A stretch of DNA of 47,438 nucleotides, from positions 1-47,438 of the forward strand of contig NZ_BNBY01000047.1 in NCBI RefSeq assembly GCF_014656195.1, read 5' to 3'. Both the position numbers and the translations under genes were made by a program. The stretch comes from Kitasatospora xanthocidica (lineage in GTDB: Bacteria; Actinomycetota; Actinomycetes; Streptomycetales; Streptomycetaceae). Below, in pieces: positions 1 through 7,962 of this stretch. Below the pieces are notes generated by a model that did no database searches, was not told where the DNA came from, and saw nothing but the letters and a program-made list of their open reading frames with translations. Position 1 is the first letter of the stretch. The number at the start of each line of letters is the position of its first letter.

Positions 1-48
1 CCGGGAGAGCTCCCGGGCCGGCCGCCTCCGTCATGCTGAGGGCCTCTC

Positions 49-1122
49 TCAGGCCCCGCCCCCGTAGTCGTAGTCGTCCCCGTGTGTGACAGGCTGCCCG
101 TCGGCCTGCGCCAGGACCTCCAGGACGGCGCCGGACCAGGTGAAGCCGGCGCCCACGCCCAGCAGCAGCACCCGCTGGCCCGGCTCCAGCCGGCCGGTCC
201 GCCACAGCCGGGCGAGCCCGGCGAACTGGTCGGCCGGCCCGAGGTGCCCGACCGTCCGGCCCCACTCCCAGGTGGAGCGCTCCACCGGGATCCCGTAGCG
301 GCGGAAGTAGCCGGAGTCCAGCCGGTGCATGCCCAGGTTGGGCAGCACGAAGTGGTCGATGTCGGCCAGGTCCGTCCCGGCCTCGGCCAGCACCGACTCC
401 AGCGAGGTGCGCCCGCCGCGGGACACCCGGGTGGCTGTGTACGGCATGCCGTGCCGGGCGATGAACGCCTTCTGCCAGACGCCCATGTCGATCGGCCGGC
501 GATGGGTGAACGGCGCGTCCGAGAACAGGTCGTCACCCCGGTGCATGGCCTCCAGGCCGGGCTCGGAGTGCGACACCAGCGCGACGATCCGGGCGAAGCC
601 GGGCCGGCGGGTGACCACCACGGCGGCCGCGCCGTCCGCGTAGAACGTCCCCGGGTCGGTGCGCCAGCGGTCGAACCCGGGCGGGCAGAAGCGGTCCCCG
701 GCGGTCAGCAGCGCGGCCCGGTCCTCGGGGGCGCCGTCCAGGTAGTGGCAGGCGAGGTCCAGCGCGGCCATGCCGCCGTTGGACATCTGCCGCACCTCCA
801 TCGCCGGGCAGTGGCTCGCCCCGGCGACCTCCCGCTGCACGAAGGAGGGCGCCGGCCACTCGTCCAGTCCCTGGTAGTACGCGGTGGCGTGCAGCAGCAG
901 CGCGAGGTCGGCCGGATCGCGCCCGGCCGACCGCAGCGCGGCGCGCGCCGCCCGTACCGCCATCTCGGGCGCCGAGAGCGTGTCGGAGACGCGCACCGAC
1001 AGCATCCGGGTGGACGCCTCCAGCTCCGGCTCGCACCAGCCCGCGCGGACGGCGTCGCGTACGGCCACGGGCGGTGGCAGATGGAAGGCGGCGCCCGCGA
1101 TGAACAGGCCCTCGAACCTCAT
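49..1122 (-). CDS. KASIII-like acyltransferase/priming synthase with Ser at the nucleophile position
   Basis: Protein of 357 aa with a beta-ketoacyl-ACP synthase III fold pattern (N-terminal FIAGAAFHLP, GPADQ near the C-terminal active site). Aligned by eye with the KASIII homologue at 32585-33622, the active Cys is replaced by Ser114 (RQMSNGG). The usual His motif reads LPNLGMHR, so the His is displaced or replaced by Asn262, and the third position is Asp298 rather than Asn. Known relatives with Ser are DpsC-type starter synthases, which load propionyl and similar starters; CerJ-type relatives with Asp transfer acyl groups to sugars. The role here, starter loading or tailoring acylation, is open. 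The ATG at 1122 has GAGG just upstream; a GTG at 1128 is an alternative. The gene is cut off from the rest of the cluster by the tnpB remnant. Confidence 0.85.
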   Translation of the reverse strand: MRFEGLFIAGAAFHLPPPVAVRDAVRAGWCEPELEASTRMLSVRVSDTLSAPEMAVRAARAALRSAGRDPADLALLLHATAYYQGLDEWPAPSFVQREVAGASHCPAMEVRQMSNGGMAALDLACHYLDGAPEDRAALLTAGDRFCPPGFDRWRTDPGTFYADGAAAVVVTRRPGFARIVALVSHSEPGLEAMHRGDDLFSDAPFTHRRPIDMGVWQKAFIARHGMPYTATRVSRGGRTSLESVLAEAGTDLADIDHFVLPNLGMHRLDSGYFRRYGIPVERSTWEWGRTVGHLGPADQFAGLARLWRTGRLEPGQRVLLLGVGAGFTWSGAVLEVLAQADGQPVTHGDDYDYGGGA

Positions 1123-1146
1123 CCTCACCTCTGATCTCCCAGGATG

Positions 1147-1166
1147 CCCCGGCCTTCAGGCCGGGG
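1147..1166. terminator. Perfect hairpin at left edge of IS remnant
   Basis: CCCCGGCC-TTCA-GGCCGGGG, 8 bp arms, followed by GAGGA. This resembles the hairpin commonly found at an end of actinobacterial IS200/IS605 (tnpB) elements. It could also act on transcription between the flanking divergent genes. Confidence 0.5.
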
Positions 1167-1178
1167 AGGAATGGGGGT

Positions 1179-2216
1179 TTGACGCGGAGCCGCGTAGCGG
1201 CGGAGCGGTCTCCGGAGGTTCTGACTTACCGGAACTTCTTCGACTCGGTGTCCGGTAAGCGCGCCGGTCGGCCGATCGGGCTTCCCCGGTTCAAGTCGAA
1301 GCGCGATGGCCGGCAGTCGCTGCGGTTCACCCGTAACGGGTTCCGTCTCCGGGGCAACGGGAAGCTGAACCTGGCGAAGATCGGCGATGTGCGGGTGAAG
1401 TGGTCGCGCGCTCTGCCCGCCGACCCGTCCTCGGTGACGGTCGTGCTGGATGCGGCGGGCCGCTACCACGCGAGCTTCGTGGTGGACGTCGAACCCGGCC
1501 ACCTGCCCGAGGTCGATGCCGAGGCCGGCATCGACCTCGGGCTGACCACCTACGCGGTCCTCTCCGACGGCAGCGTGATCGACAACCCGCGCTTCCTCCG
1601 CAAGGCGGAGAGGAAGCTCAAGGCCGCGCAGCGGGAACTCTCGCGCAAGGCCAAGGGCAGCAAGAACCGGGCCAAGGCCCGGCGCAAGGTCGCCAAGGCG
1701 CACGCCAAGGTGGCGGACACCCGCATGGACTGGCTGCACAAACAGACCACCAAGTTGATCGGCGAAGCCCAAGCCGTCTACCTGGAGGACCTGAACGTGC
1801 GCGGCCTCGCCCAGGGCCGACTCGCCAAGTCCGTCCACGACGCCGGATGGGCCACCTTCCGGCGACTGCTCGAAGAGAACGCGGCCCGCTACGGACGGCA
1901 CGTCGGCATCGTGCCCCGTGCGTTCCCGCCCTCCCAGATCTGCTCGGAGTGCGGACACCGTGACGGGCCCAAGCCCCTGCACGTGAGGGAGTGGGCGTGT
2001 GGTGCGTGTGGCGTGCTGCATGACCGTGACCTCAACGCTGCTCGGAACATCCTGGCCGCCGGGCAGGCGGACAGGTTAAACGCCCCTGGAGGGCCGGCAA
2101 GACCCGGCGTGGCGATCCCACGCCGGGCACGGCCCGTCGAACGGGGAACCCGCCTCGGCGACCCGCCACGCACGGGTGCCCGTGCCACGGGCGCGGGAGG
2201 AATCCCCGTCCAATAG
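1179..2216 (+). pseudogene. tnpB: 5'-truncated TnpB (IS200/IS605 family OrfB, RNA-guided nuclease)
   Basis: Recognisable TnpB sequence begins abruptly at about nt 1224 (TYRNFFDSVSGKR). The first roughly 90-100 residues of a normal TnpB (wedge and start of the REC region) are missing, and the 15 codons before this point are not TnpB-like. The rest looks intact: RuvC residues D119 (GIDLGL), E203 (YLEDLNV) and D284 (DRDLNAA), plus a zinc ribbon with C255/C258 and C274/C277. The reading frame runs past the conserved NAARNIL end into the region that normally encodes the omega RNA. No tnpA transposase is adjacent. A functional nuclease is unlikely without the N-terminus, though the frame is uninterrupted. 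It contains a TTA (Leu) codon at about 2076, rare in this kind of genome. Confidence 0.8.
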
Positions 2217-2233
2217 GGCAGGGAGGATGTCAA
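2063..2233 (+). ncRNA. Candidate omega RNA / right end of the tnpB element
   Basis: Downstream of the conserved tnpB region the sequence is hairpin-rich and ends with GGAATCCCCGTCC...GGGAGGATGTCAA. This matches the usual right-end pattern of actinobacterial tnpB elements, after which the guide begins. The terminal hairpin is imperfect here (CCCCGTCC-AATA-GGGCAGGG). The 5' boundary is a guess. Confidence 0.45.
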
Positions 2234-2642
2234 TCCGTTGTCGATGAGTCGATGAGTCGGTGTCGGTATGTCGGTGTCGGTGTGTCCGTGCGCCCACGGG
2301 CGTCCGTGGGGCGGGGTGCCGGACCGGGCGGTGGGCGCTGTCGGCCCCGCCGGCCCGGCACCGTGCCGTGGTGATCGGCCAGGACGAGGCCGGACAGCGG
2401 CTTGTGGCGCGCGCCCGGGGTCGTCCTCCGTCGACCGTCCCGCGGGTTCCGCGTGGTCGGTCGACCTCCATCCTGGGCCGGGCGCCTCGACCTGACGTGG
2501 AGCGAGGTTCGAGGCCGGACCGGGCCGGTCGACCACCGGTCGAACGGCGGTCGAGACCGCCTCGACCCGGCCCGGCCAGCATCGGCGCCACGAGGGCGCG
2601 TCCCAGGGCGCGTCTGACCGAACCCTGGAAGGACGGACCGCG
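2217..2642. other. Intergenic region: short repeats, then SARP-like box, no gene
   Basis: No convincing coding frame. It starts with simple repeats just outside the IS end (TCGATGAG twice, then TCGGTGTCGGT copies, 2241-2284). GC-rich sequence follows with several TCGA motifs, ending in the regular array at 2529-2568 and a ribosome binding site (GGAAGGA) for the acyltransferase. Confidence 0.6.
2529..2568 (+). promoter_or_regulatory. Four 11-bp-spaced direct repeats, candidate SARP binding site
   Basis: Heptamers TCGACCA, TCGAACG, TCGAGAC and TCGACCC start at 2529, 2540, 2551 and 2562, exactly 11 bp apart with 4-bp spacers. SARP activators of actinomycete antibiotic clusters bind this architecture. 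It lies 75-114 bp upstream of the acyltransferase start. Confidence 0.65.
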
Positions 2643-3698
2643 ATGACGACACTCCCCGGCCGGACCACCGCCACGACCACCGGCGGAGCGGACTCCGGCC
2701 CCCGCCCGGTGGTGCTGCTGCTGCCCGGCCAGGGCGCGCAGTACGAGGGGATGGCGGTGGGCCTGTACGGCACCGAGCCGGTGTTCACCGCCGCGATGGA
2801 CGAGGTCTTCGGGCTGATGGGCCCGGAGGGCGGGCGGGTGCGCGCGGACTGGTTGAGCGAGCGGCCCGCGGTGCCGCTGGACGACGTGACCCGGGCCCAG
2901 GCCCTGCTGTTCGCCGTCGACCACGCGCTGGCGCGGCTGGTGCTCAGCTGGGGGATCCGGCCGGCGGCGGTGCTCGGGCACAGCGTCGGCGAGGTGGTGG
3001 CCGCCGTCCTGACCGGGGTGCTGGAGCTGCCGGACGCGGTCCGGCTGCAGATGGACCGGATCGCCCGGATCAGCACCGCCCCGCCCGGCGGCATGCTCGC
3101 GGTGGCCGCCCGGCGCGAGGAACTGGCGCCGTACCTGAGCGAGCAGGTGGTGGTCGGGGTGGTGAACGGCGCCAAGCAGTGCGTGCTGGCCGGGCCGGAG
3201 GACGAACTGGCCGGGGTGGAGGCCCGGTTGCGGGTGGACGGGTTCCTCTGCCGGCGCACCCGGGCGGTCCAGGGCTTCCACAGCCCCAGCCTGGCGGCGG
3301 CCGCGGCGCAGTCGCTCCCGACGGTGGCCGCGCTGCGGCTGTCCCCGCCGGACCCGGTCCTGTTCTCCGGGTACACGGCCGGGCCGCTCACGCCCGGGCA
3401 GGCCACCGACCCGGCGTTCTGGGCCGGGCAGCCGGCCGCGCCGGTGCTGTTCGGGCCGGCCCTCGGGGCGCTGCTGGACTCCGGCCGCTACGTGCTGGTC
3501 GAGGCGGGCCCGGGGCAGGGCCTCACCGCGCTGGCCCGCCGCCGGCCGGCGGTCGTCTCCGGCCGCAGCGCGGCCGTCCCCACCCTGCCGGCCCGGCGCG
3601 GCGCCCCCGCCGACGACCGGCGGGCGGTGCTGGCGGCGGCCGGCTTCCTCCGGGCGGAGGGGTACGAGGCCGCACCCGCGGCGGCGGCCCGGGCCTGA
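2643..3698 (+). CDS. FabD-like acyl/malonyl-CoA:ACP acyltransferase
   Basis: Protein of 351 aa with the AT fold: LPGQGAQ near residue 28, nucleophile Ser114 in GHSVGE, a carboxylate-binding Arg about 26 residues later (QMDRIAR), and a QGFHS motif in the position of the malonyl-type HAFH. These features favour a malonyl-type substrate. In type II clusters such stand-alone ATs (DpsD, ZhuC and OxyP classes) supply extender units or remove wrong acetyl primers from the ACP. It may partner one of the two KASIII homologues. The start ATG has GGAAGGA 12 bases upstream. It converges on the glycosyltransferase at 3757. Confidence 0.88.
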   Translation: MTTLPGRTTATTTGGADSGPRPVVLLLPGQGAQYEGMAVGLYGTEPVFTAAMDEVFGLMGPEGGRVRADWLSERPAVPLDDVTRAQALLFAVDHALARLVLSWGIRPAAVLGHSVGEVVAAVLTGVLELPDAVRLQMDRIARISTAPPGGMLAVAARREELAPYLSEQVVVGVVNGAKQCVLAGPEDELAGVEARLRVDGFLCRRTRAVQGFHSPSLAAAAAQSLPTVAALRLSPPDPVLFSGYTAGPLTPGQATDPAFWAGQPAAPVLFGPALGALLDSGRYVLVEAGPGQGLTALARRRPAVVSGRSAAVPTLPARRGAPADDRRAVLAAAGFLRAEGYEAAPAAAARA

Positions 3699-3704
3699 CA
3701 CCGG

Positions 3705-3742
3705 GTCGGGCCCGGCCCGCTCACCAGCGGACCGGGCCCGAT
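3705..3742. terminator. Bidirectional hairpin terminator
   Basis: Seventeen-base arms around a CACC loop with two mismatches (GTCGGGCCCGG.. / ..CCGGGCCCGAT), between convergent genes. Confidence 0.6.
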
Positions 3743-3756
3743 CGGGAGGACGGACG

Positions 3757-4968
3757 CTACGGCTGGACGACCAGCTCGCTGCCGGTCACGCCGCCCTCGG
3801 CCACGGCGCGCTCCAGCAGCCCCACCAGCCGGGCGGGCGACGGCATGGCGGCGTTCTCGTCCCGCAGCCGGGCGGCGCTCGTCCGGTGCCCGGGCACGGT
3901 GAGCAGCGCGGTGACGGCCTCCGCGACGGCGTCGGGGTCCGGGCCGTCCGGGACGTCCAGGGTCAGGCCGGCGCCGACCTCGGTGATCCGCTCCGCCCAG
4001 TGGTCCTGGATCGCGGTGTGCGGGACCACCAGCTGCGGCAGCCCGGTGACCGCGCTGATCATGCCGGTGCCGACGCCGCCGTGGTGGATCACCGCGTCGC
4101 AGCTCGGCAGCAGGGTGCTCATCGGGAAGGCGCTCAACAGCCGGACGCCGTCCGGGAGGTCGGCGGGGGAGACGTCGTGGTGCCCGGCGACCGTCAGGAC
4201 CGGTTCGGCCCCGGCCCGCAGCACGCCCTCGGCCAGCCGGCCCAGCAGCCCGGTCAGGGCGGTGGTGGTCACCCCACCGGTGACGCAGACCCGGGGGCGC
4301 TCCGGCCGCTCCAGCAGCCACTCCGGCAGCACCAGCGGCCCGTTGTACGGGACCAGCCGCATCGGCGCCCAGGGCACCGGGTGCGGCGAGCGCAGGGTCT
4401 GCGGGCAGGGGTCGATCCAGGCGTCCGGCGCGAACCGGGGCTCGACGCCGAAGCGTTCGAAGAGCCCGGCGAAGGGCTCCCGGAGGTCCTCGTCCCGCTC
4501 GAAGTCGAAGCCGAAGGAGAAGCCCCAGGTGTGGCCGAAGGCCGGGACCTTGAGCGCCGCCGCGGTGACCAGCCCGGCCAGCGCGACGGTGTCGTACACG
4601 ACCACGTCGGGGCGCCAGGCGCGGGCGAGGGCGACCAGGTCGTCGGTCATCGCGTCGGCGGAGGTGATCTGGCGGGTGCCGAGCAGCCGCCGGGTGTCCC
4701 GGTCGAGCCGTTCGGGGTTGCTGACCCAGCCGGAGGCCAGCCGGCGGGGGCCGCCGGTGGAGGCGAGGCCCCGGTGGGTGGCCTGCGCGGCGCGGATGGC
4801 GTCCTCGTCGCCGACCTGGGCGACGGTGAGCCCGGCCGCGGTGAGGAAGGCGGTGGCGGCCGGACGGGAGGCCACCAGCACCTCGTGCCCGGCGACTTGG
4901 CAGGCCCAGCTCAGCGGGGTGATCCACGGCAGGTGCGCCCCTGCGGTGGCCACGAACAACACGCGCAT
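3757..4968 (-). CDS. GT1-family glycosyltransferase (polyketide O-glycosyltransferase)
   Basis: Protein of 403 aa, GT-B fold. The N-terminal MRVLFVATAGAHLPWITPL acceptor domain is followed by a C-terminal nucleotide-sugar domain with VIHHGGVGTG (about residue 285) and VVPHTAIQDHWAERI, the hallmark of macrolide and aromatic polyketide glycosyltransferases. It likely moves a TDP-deoxysugar to the aglycone or extends a sugar chain. One of two GTs in the window; the other is at 29006-30202. The start ATG is preceded by GGGAG. The gene is divergent from the acyl-CoA ligase across about 180 bp holding both promoters. Confidence 0.9.
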   Translation of the reverse strand: MRVLFVATAGAHLPWITPLSWACQVAGHEVLVASRPAATAFLTAAGLTVAQVGDEDAIRAAQATHRGLASTGGPRRLASGWVSNPERLDRDTRRLLGTRQITSADAMTDDLVALARAWRPDVVVYDTVALAGLVTAAALKVPAFGHTWGFSFGFDFERDEDLREPFAGLFERFGVEPRFAPDAWIDPCPQTLRSPHPVPWAPMRLVPYNGPLVLPEWLLERPERPRVCVTGGVTTTALTGLLGRLAEGVLRAGAEPVLTVAGHHDVSPADLPDGVRLLSAFPMSTLLPSCDAVIHHGGVGTGMISAVTGLPQLVVPHTAIQDHWAERITEVGAGLTLDVPDGPDPDAVAEAVTALLTVPGHRTSAARLRDENAAMPSPARLVGLLERAVAEGGVTGSELVVQP

Positions 4969-5148
4969 CCGCTACTCCCATCGGTCGGTTCTGCGTCGAC
5001 GTGCGCCGGCCAGCCTGGACCGGCGCGATCGCGGCCCGGTCGAGGGAGCCCGCCCGCTCGAACGGGCCGCGATCCGTGCCCCAAGGCGGCCTGCCACGGT
5101 CCCCGTACCGGGTGCGGGTCGCACCCACCGGACGGAGGAGGAAGACCC

Positions 5149-6810
5149 TTGACCACGTCCAGCCCAACTGCCCGCCGGAGCAGCGCCGTGGCCGGCGTTC
5201 CGCTGGCCACGATCGCGGACCGGCTCGGCGGACCCCGGGTGGATCACCTGCTGAGCCGCGCGGCGGCCCTGGCCCCGGACCGCGCGGCGCTGCGCAGCCC
5301 CGACGGGTCGGTCCTGACCTTCGGCCGGCTCGACGGGCAGGTCGACGCCTTCGCCGCCGCCCTGCACGCCCTGACGCCGGGCCCGGAGGCCGTGGTGGCG
5401 GTCGCCGCCGAGCTGTCCCCGGCGTTCCCGGTCGCGTACTACGGCACCGCGCGGGCCGGCCGGATCGCCGCCCTGGTCAACCCGCTGCTGCGGGAGGAGG
5501 CCCTGGTGCACGTGCTGGCCACCTCCGGCGCGCGGACCGCGGTGCTGACGCCCGAGGTGTACCGGCGGGTGCGCACCGTCCGGGACCGGCTGCCGCGCCT
5601 GGAGACGGTGCTGCTGACCTCCGCCGCCGCGGAGGACGAGGGGGTGCCGGTGCTGGCCGAGGTGCTGGCGGCCGCGGCCGGGAAGCCCGTCCCGGAGGCC
5701 GCCGGGGATCCGGAGGCGGTCGCCAACCTGCTGTTCACCAGCGGCACCACCGGCGCGCCCAAGGCCGTCGAGCTGACCCACCGCAACCTGACCGTCAACG
5801 CGGCGCAGACCGCCCACGCGCACGGCCTGGACGCCGGGTCGGTGGTCTTCAACTACCTGCCCACGTACCACCTGATGCACCTCAACGCCGCGGTGCAGGC
5901 CGCCGCGACCCAGCTGCTGTGGACCGACCCGGACGTGCCGGGGTCGCTGGCCGCGGCGCGCGAGGGCGGCACCACGCACTACTACAGCCTGCCGATGCGG
6001 CTGTCGCGGCTGGCGGCCGATCCGACGGCGGGTGGGACGGTGCCGACGCTGCGCGCGGTCCTCTCCGGGGGGTCGGCGCTGGCGCCGGAGGCGACCCGGG
6101 GCCTGACCGCCCGCTTCGGGGTGCCGGTGGGCCAGGGCTACGGGCTGGCCGAGGCGTCCCCGCAGACGCACTTCGACCGGCTGGACGATCCGCGGGCGGG
6201 CTCCTGCGGGCCGCCGTCGGCCGGCACCGAGTCGCGGATCGTCCACGTGGACACCCGGGCGGAGCTGCCGGTCGGGGAGCGTGGCGAGATCCAGGTCCGC
6301 GGGCCGCAGTTGATGAAGGGGTACCTGGGCGCGGAGCCCACCGCGCACCTGGACGCCGAGGGCTGGTTCTCGACCGGCGACATCGGCTACACGGACGAGG
6401 ACGGCTACCTGTTCGTCGTCGACCGGATCAAGGACGTCTTCAAGTGCGACAACTGGCTGGTGTCGCCGACCGAGGTCGAGGGGGTGCTGCGGGGGCGGCC
6501 CGAGGTCGCGGACAGCGTGGTGGTCGACCGCCCGGACCGGTTCAGCGGTGCGGTGGCGTACGCGCTGGTGGTGCTGGCCAAGCCGTACGCCGACGAGGAG
6601 GGGGCGGCGCTGGCGGCGGTGCGCGGGGCGAACGCGCTGATGCCGTACTACCAGCACCTGCGGTACGTGGAGGTGGTGGAGAGCATCCCGCGCTCGCAGA
6701 ACGGCAAGGTCCAGCGCCGGGAGATCCGGGACGCGGTGCACGGCCGCGAGCTGCCGGAGCCCTCCGCGGAGGGGCCGCTGGAGGTGACCGGGGCGGCCCG
6801 CCCGGTGTGA
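5149..6810 (+). CDS. Acyl-CoA ligase-like ANL enzyme (MtmL/OxyH-like)
   Basis: Protein of 553 aa from a TTG start, chosen because GGAGGA stands 8 bases upstream; no better ATG or GTG is near. ANL motifs are in order: LLFTSGTTGAPK phosphate-binding loop (about residue 195), YGLAEASPQT, FSTGDIGYTDEDGY and the C-terminal catalytic Lys in SQNGKVQRRE. It should adenylate a carboxylate and form a CoA thioester. In tetracycline and mithramycin clusters a ligase of this class takes part in closing the last ring; elsewhere it activates aryl acids. No iterative type I aryl-acid PKS is in the window, so the first role fits better. A strong hairpin follows the gene. Confidence 0.88.
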   Translation: MTTSSPTARRSSAVAGVPLATIADRLGGPRVDHLLSRAAALAPDRAALRSPDGSVLTFGRLDGQVDAFAAALHALTPGPEAVVAVAAELSPAFPVAYYGTARAGRIAALVNPLLREEALVHVLATSGARTAVLTPEVYRRVRTVRDRLPRLETVLLTSAAAEDEGVPVLAEVLAAAAGKPVPEAAGDPEAVANLLFTSGTTGAPKAVELTHRNLTVNAAQTAHAHGLDAGSVVFNYLPTYHLMHLNAAVQAAATQLLWTDPDVPGSLAAAREGGTTHYYSLPMRLSRLAADPTAGGTVPTLRAVLSGGSALAPEATRGLTARFGVPVGQGYGLAEASPQTHFDRLDDPRAGSCGPPSAGTESRIVHVDTRAELPVGERGEIQVRGPQLMKGYLGAEPTAHLDAEGWFSTGDIGYTDEDGYLFVVDRIKDVFKCDNWLVSPTEVEGVLRGRPEVADSVVVDRPDRFSGAVAYALVVLAKPYADEEGAALAAVRGANALMPYYQHLRYVEVVESIPRSQNGKVQRREIRDAVHGRELPEPSAEGPLEVTGAARPV

Positions 6811-6822
6811 GCGCGGACGCGG

Positions 6823-6860
6823 GACCGGCCCGGCGACCACCGTTGGTCGCCGGGCCGGTC
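6823..6860. terminator. Perfect 17-bp-arm hairpin terminator
   Basis: GACCGGCCCGGCGACCA, a CCGT loop, then the exact reverse complement. It lies between the convergent ligase and response regulator genes. Confidence 0.8.
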
Positions 6861-6962
6861 ACCTCGTCGCCGGCCGTTCGCAACCGGCTGCCCCGGCAGC
6901 GCGTCGGCCGTCCTCGGGGTCGGAGGGGTCAGGTCTGGAAGGGGTCGGGTCTGCCGGAGCGG

Positions 6963-7643
6963 TCAGGGCTGCCGGAGCGCGGTCAGCGGGGCGCCCCGGG
7001 TGCGGGTGGGGACGGGGATCAGCGACGCGGCAACCGCCTTGTTGACCGCGTCGATCCGGGACACCGCGCCCAACTTGCCGAAGACGTTGCGCAGGTGGCG
7101 TTTGACGGTGCCCTCGGCGATGCCGAGCCGGGAGCCGATCTGGAAGTTCGTCAGCGCCTGGGCGGCGAGGACGAGGACTTCGAGCTCCCGTTCCGACAGG
7201 GTGACCGTGGTCTGCGTGCTGAGCTGGGCGAGGCTGTGCTGGGAGACGGCCAGCGTGGACTGGTCCCGGCTGTACAGCCCGCGGATGGCGGCGAGCAGTT
7301 CGTAACGGCTCACGCTCTTGAGCATGAAGCCGCGTACGCCGAGGTCCAGCAGGTCGCGGACGGCGGCGGGCCGGTCGCTCATGCTCAGCACGATGACCCG
7401 GGCGTCGGGTGCCACGGAGGCGATCCGCCGGACCGCCTCCGCGACCTCCGCGTCGAGCAGTTCGCCGCCCAGCAGGACGACGTCGGGCGCGGTGGCGGCG
7501 GCGAGGGCGACGGCCTCGTCGACGTCGCCGGTGTCGCCGACCACCGCGAGGTCGGGTTCGGCCGCGAGGACCTGCCGCAGCGACTGCCGCAGCAGGGTGT
7601 GGTCGTCGATGAGCAGTACCCGGGCGGACTCAGTCGGTTTCAT
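6963..7643 (-). CDS. NarL/LuxR-type response regulator lacking the phosphoacceptor Asp
   Basis: Protein of 226 aa. The receiver domain spans about residues 7-120 and a LuxR-type helix-turn-helix about 146-205 (LSERELEVL, IAEGTVKRHL). The acidic pair D13/D14, S87 and K109 are in place. The residue that should be the phosphorylated Asp is Gly59 (PDVVLLGGELLD instead of PDVVLLDxxMP). No histidine kinase is adjacent. It is therefore probably an atypical, phosphorylation-independent regulator, perhaps sensing a pathway product. It is the only transcription factor inside the polyketide part of the window. The upstream region (7644-7962) carries overlapping inverted repeats and is relatively AT-rich. 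Confidence 0.9.
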   Translation of the reverse strand: MKPTESARVLLIDDHTLLRQSLRQVLAAEPDLAVVGDTGDVDEAVALAAATAPDVVLLGGELLDAEVAEAVRRIASVAPDARVIVLSMSDRPAAVRDLLDLGVRGFMLKSVSRYELLAAIRGLYSRDQSTLAVSQHSLAQLSTQTTVTLSERELEVLVLAAQALTNFQIGSRLGIAEGTVKRHLRNVFGKLGAVSRIDAVNKAVAASLIPVPTRTRGAPLTALRQP

Positions 7644-7962
7644 CTCGATACCGTTCTGCCGTTGGGACGGGCCGGGTTACTGACGATCTTTCCAATAGTT
7701 CGGCCGGGAGCGCGTCGAAGGCCGTTGGCTGGTAATCCGCTTCGTCGGATAAGAGGAGCCTCCGCGCATTTTGTGGTCGACATGACGGTTCTTCTCCCCC
7801 GCTCTGGTCTCTGGGTCGAGATGCGCCGATCTTGTCGGCCTGACCCTGCCATGAAGTCGTATTACCTGACAATACGAAGACTGTCTGATTGTCAACCTGC
7901 GTGCGTCATGAGCTTGGCAAAAACCGAACGTCCGTTAGGGTCCGGTCCGGCCCGGTCGCCGC
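7644..7962. other. Intergenic region with inverted repeats upstream of the regulator
   Basis: No gene seen. It is less GC-rich than its surroundings. It contains CGTATT-N7-AATACG (7858-7876) overlapping TGACAAT-N14-ATTGTCA (7867-7894). It should hold the promoter of the regulator and the 3' end of the NTF2-like transcript. Confidence 0.6.
7858..7894. promoter_or_regulatory. Two overlapping inverted repeats, candidate operator
   Basis: Arms CGTATT/AATACG (perfect, 7-base gap) share bases with arms TGACAAT/ATTGTCA (perfect, 14-base gap). They lie about 215-250 bp upstream of the response regulator start. Function unproven. Confidence 0.4.

Noticed and set aside
1..16. CCGGGAG-AG-CTCCCGG palindrome as a regulatory site
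   Set aside because: A two-base loop and position after a stop make a terminator remnant or chance GC palindrome equally likely; too close to the window edge to judge.
5040..5064. TCGAGGG and TCGAACG before the acyl-CoA ligase as a SARP box
   Set aside because: The two motifs are 18 bp apart, not a multiple of 11.
3886..5148. Upstream extension of the acyl-CoA ligase frame
   Set aside because: It crosses the glycosyltransferase antisense and has no family similarity; the TTG at 5149 with GGAGGA fits the domain start.
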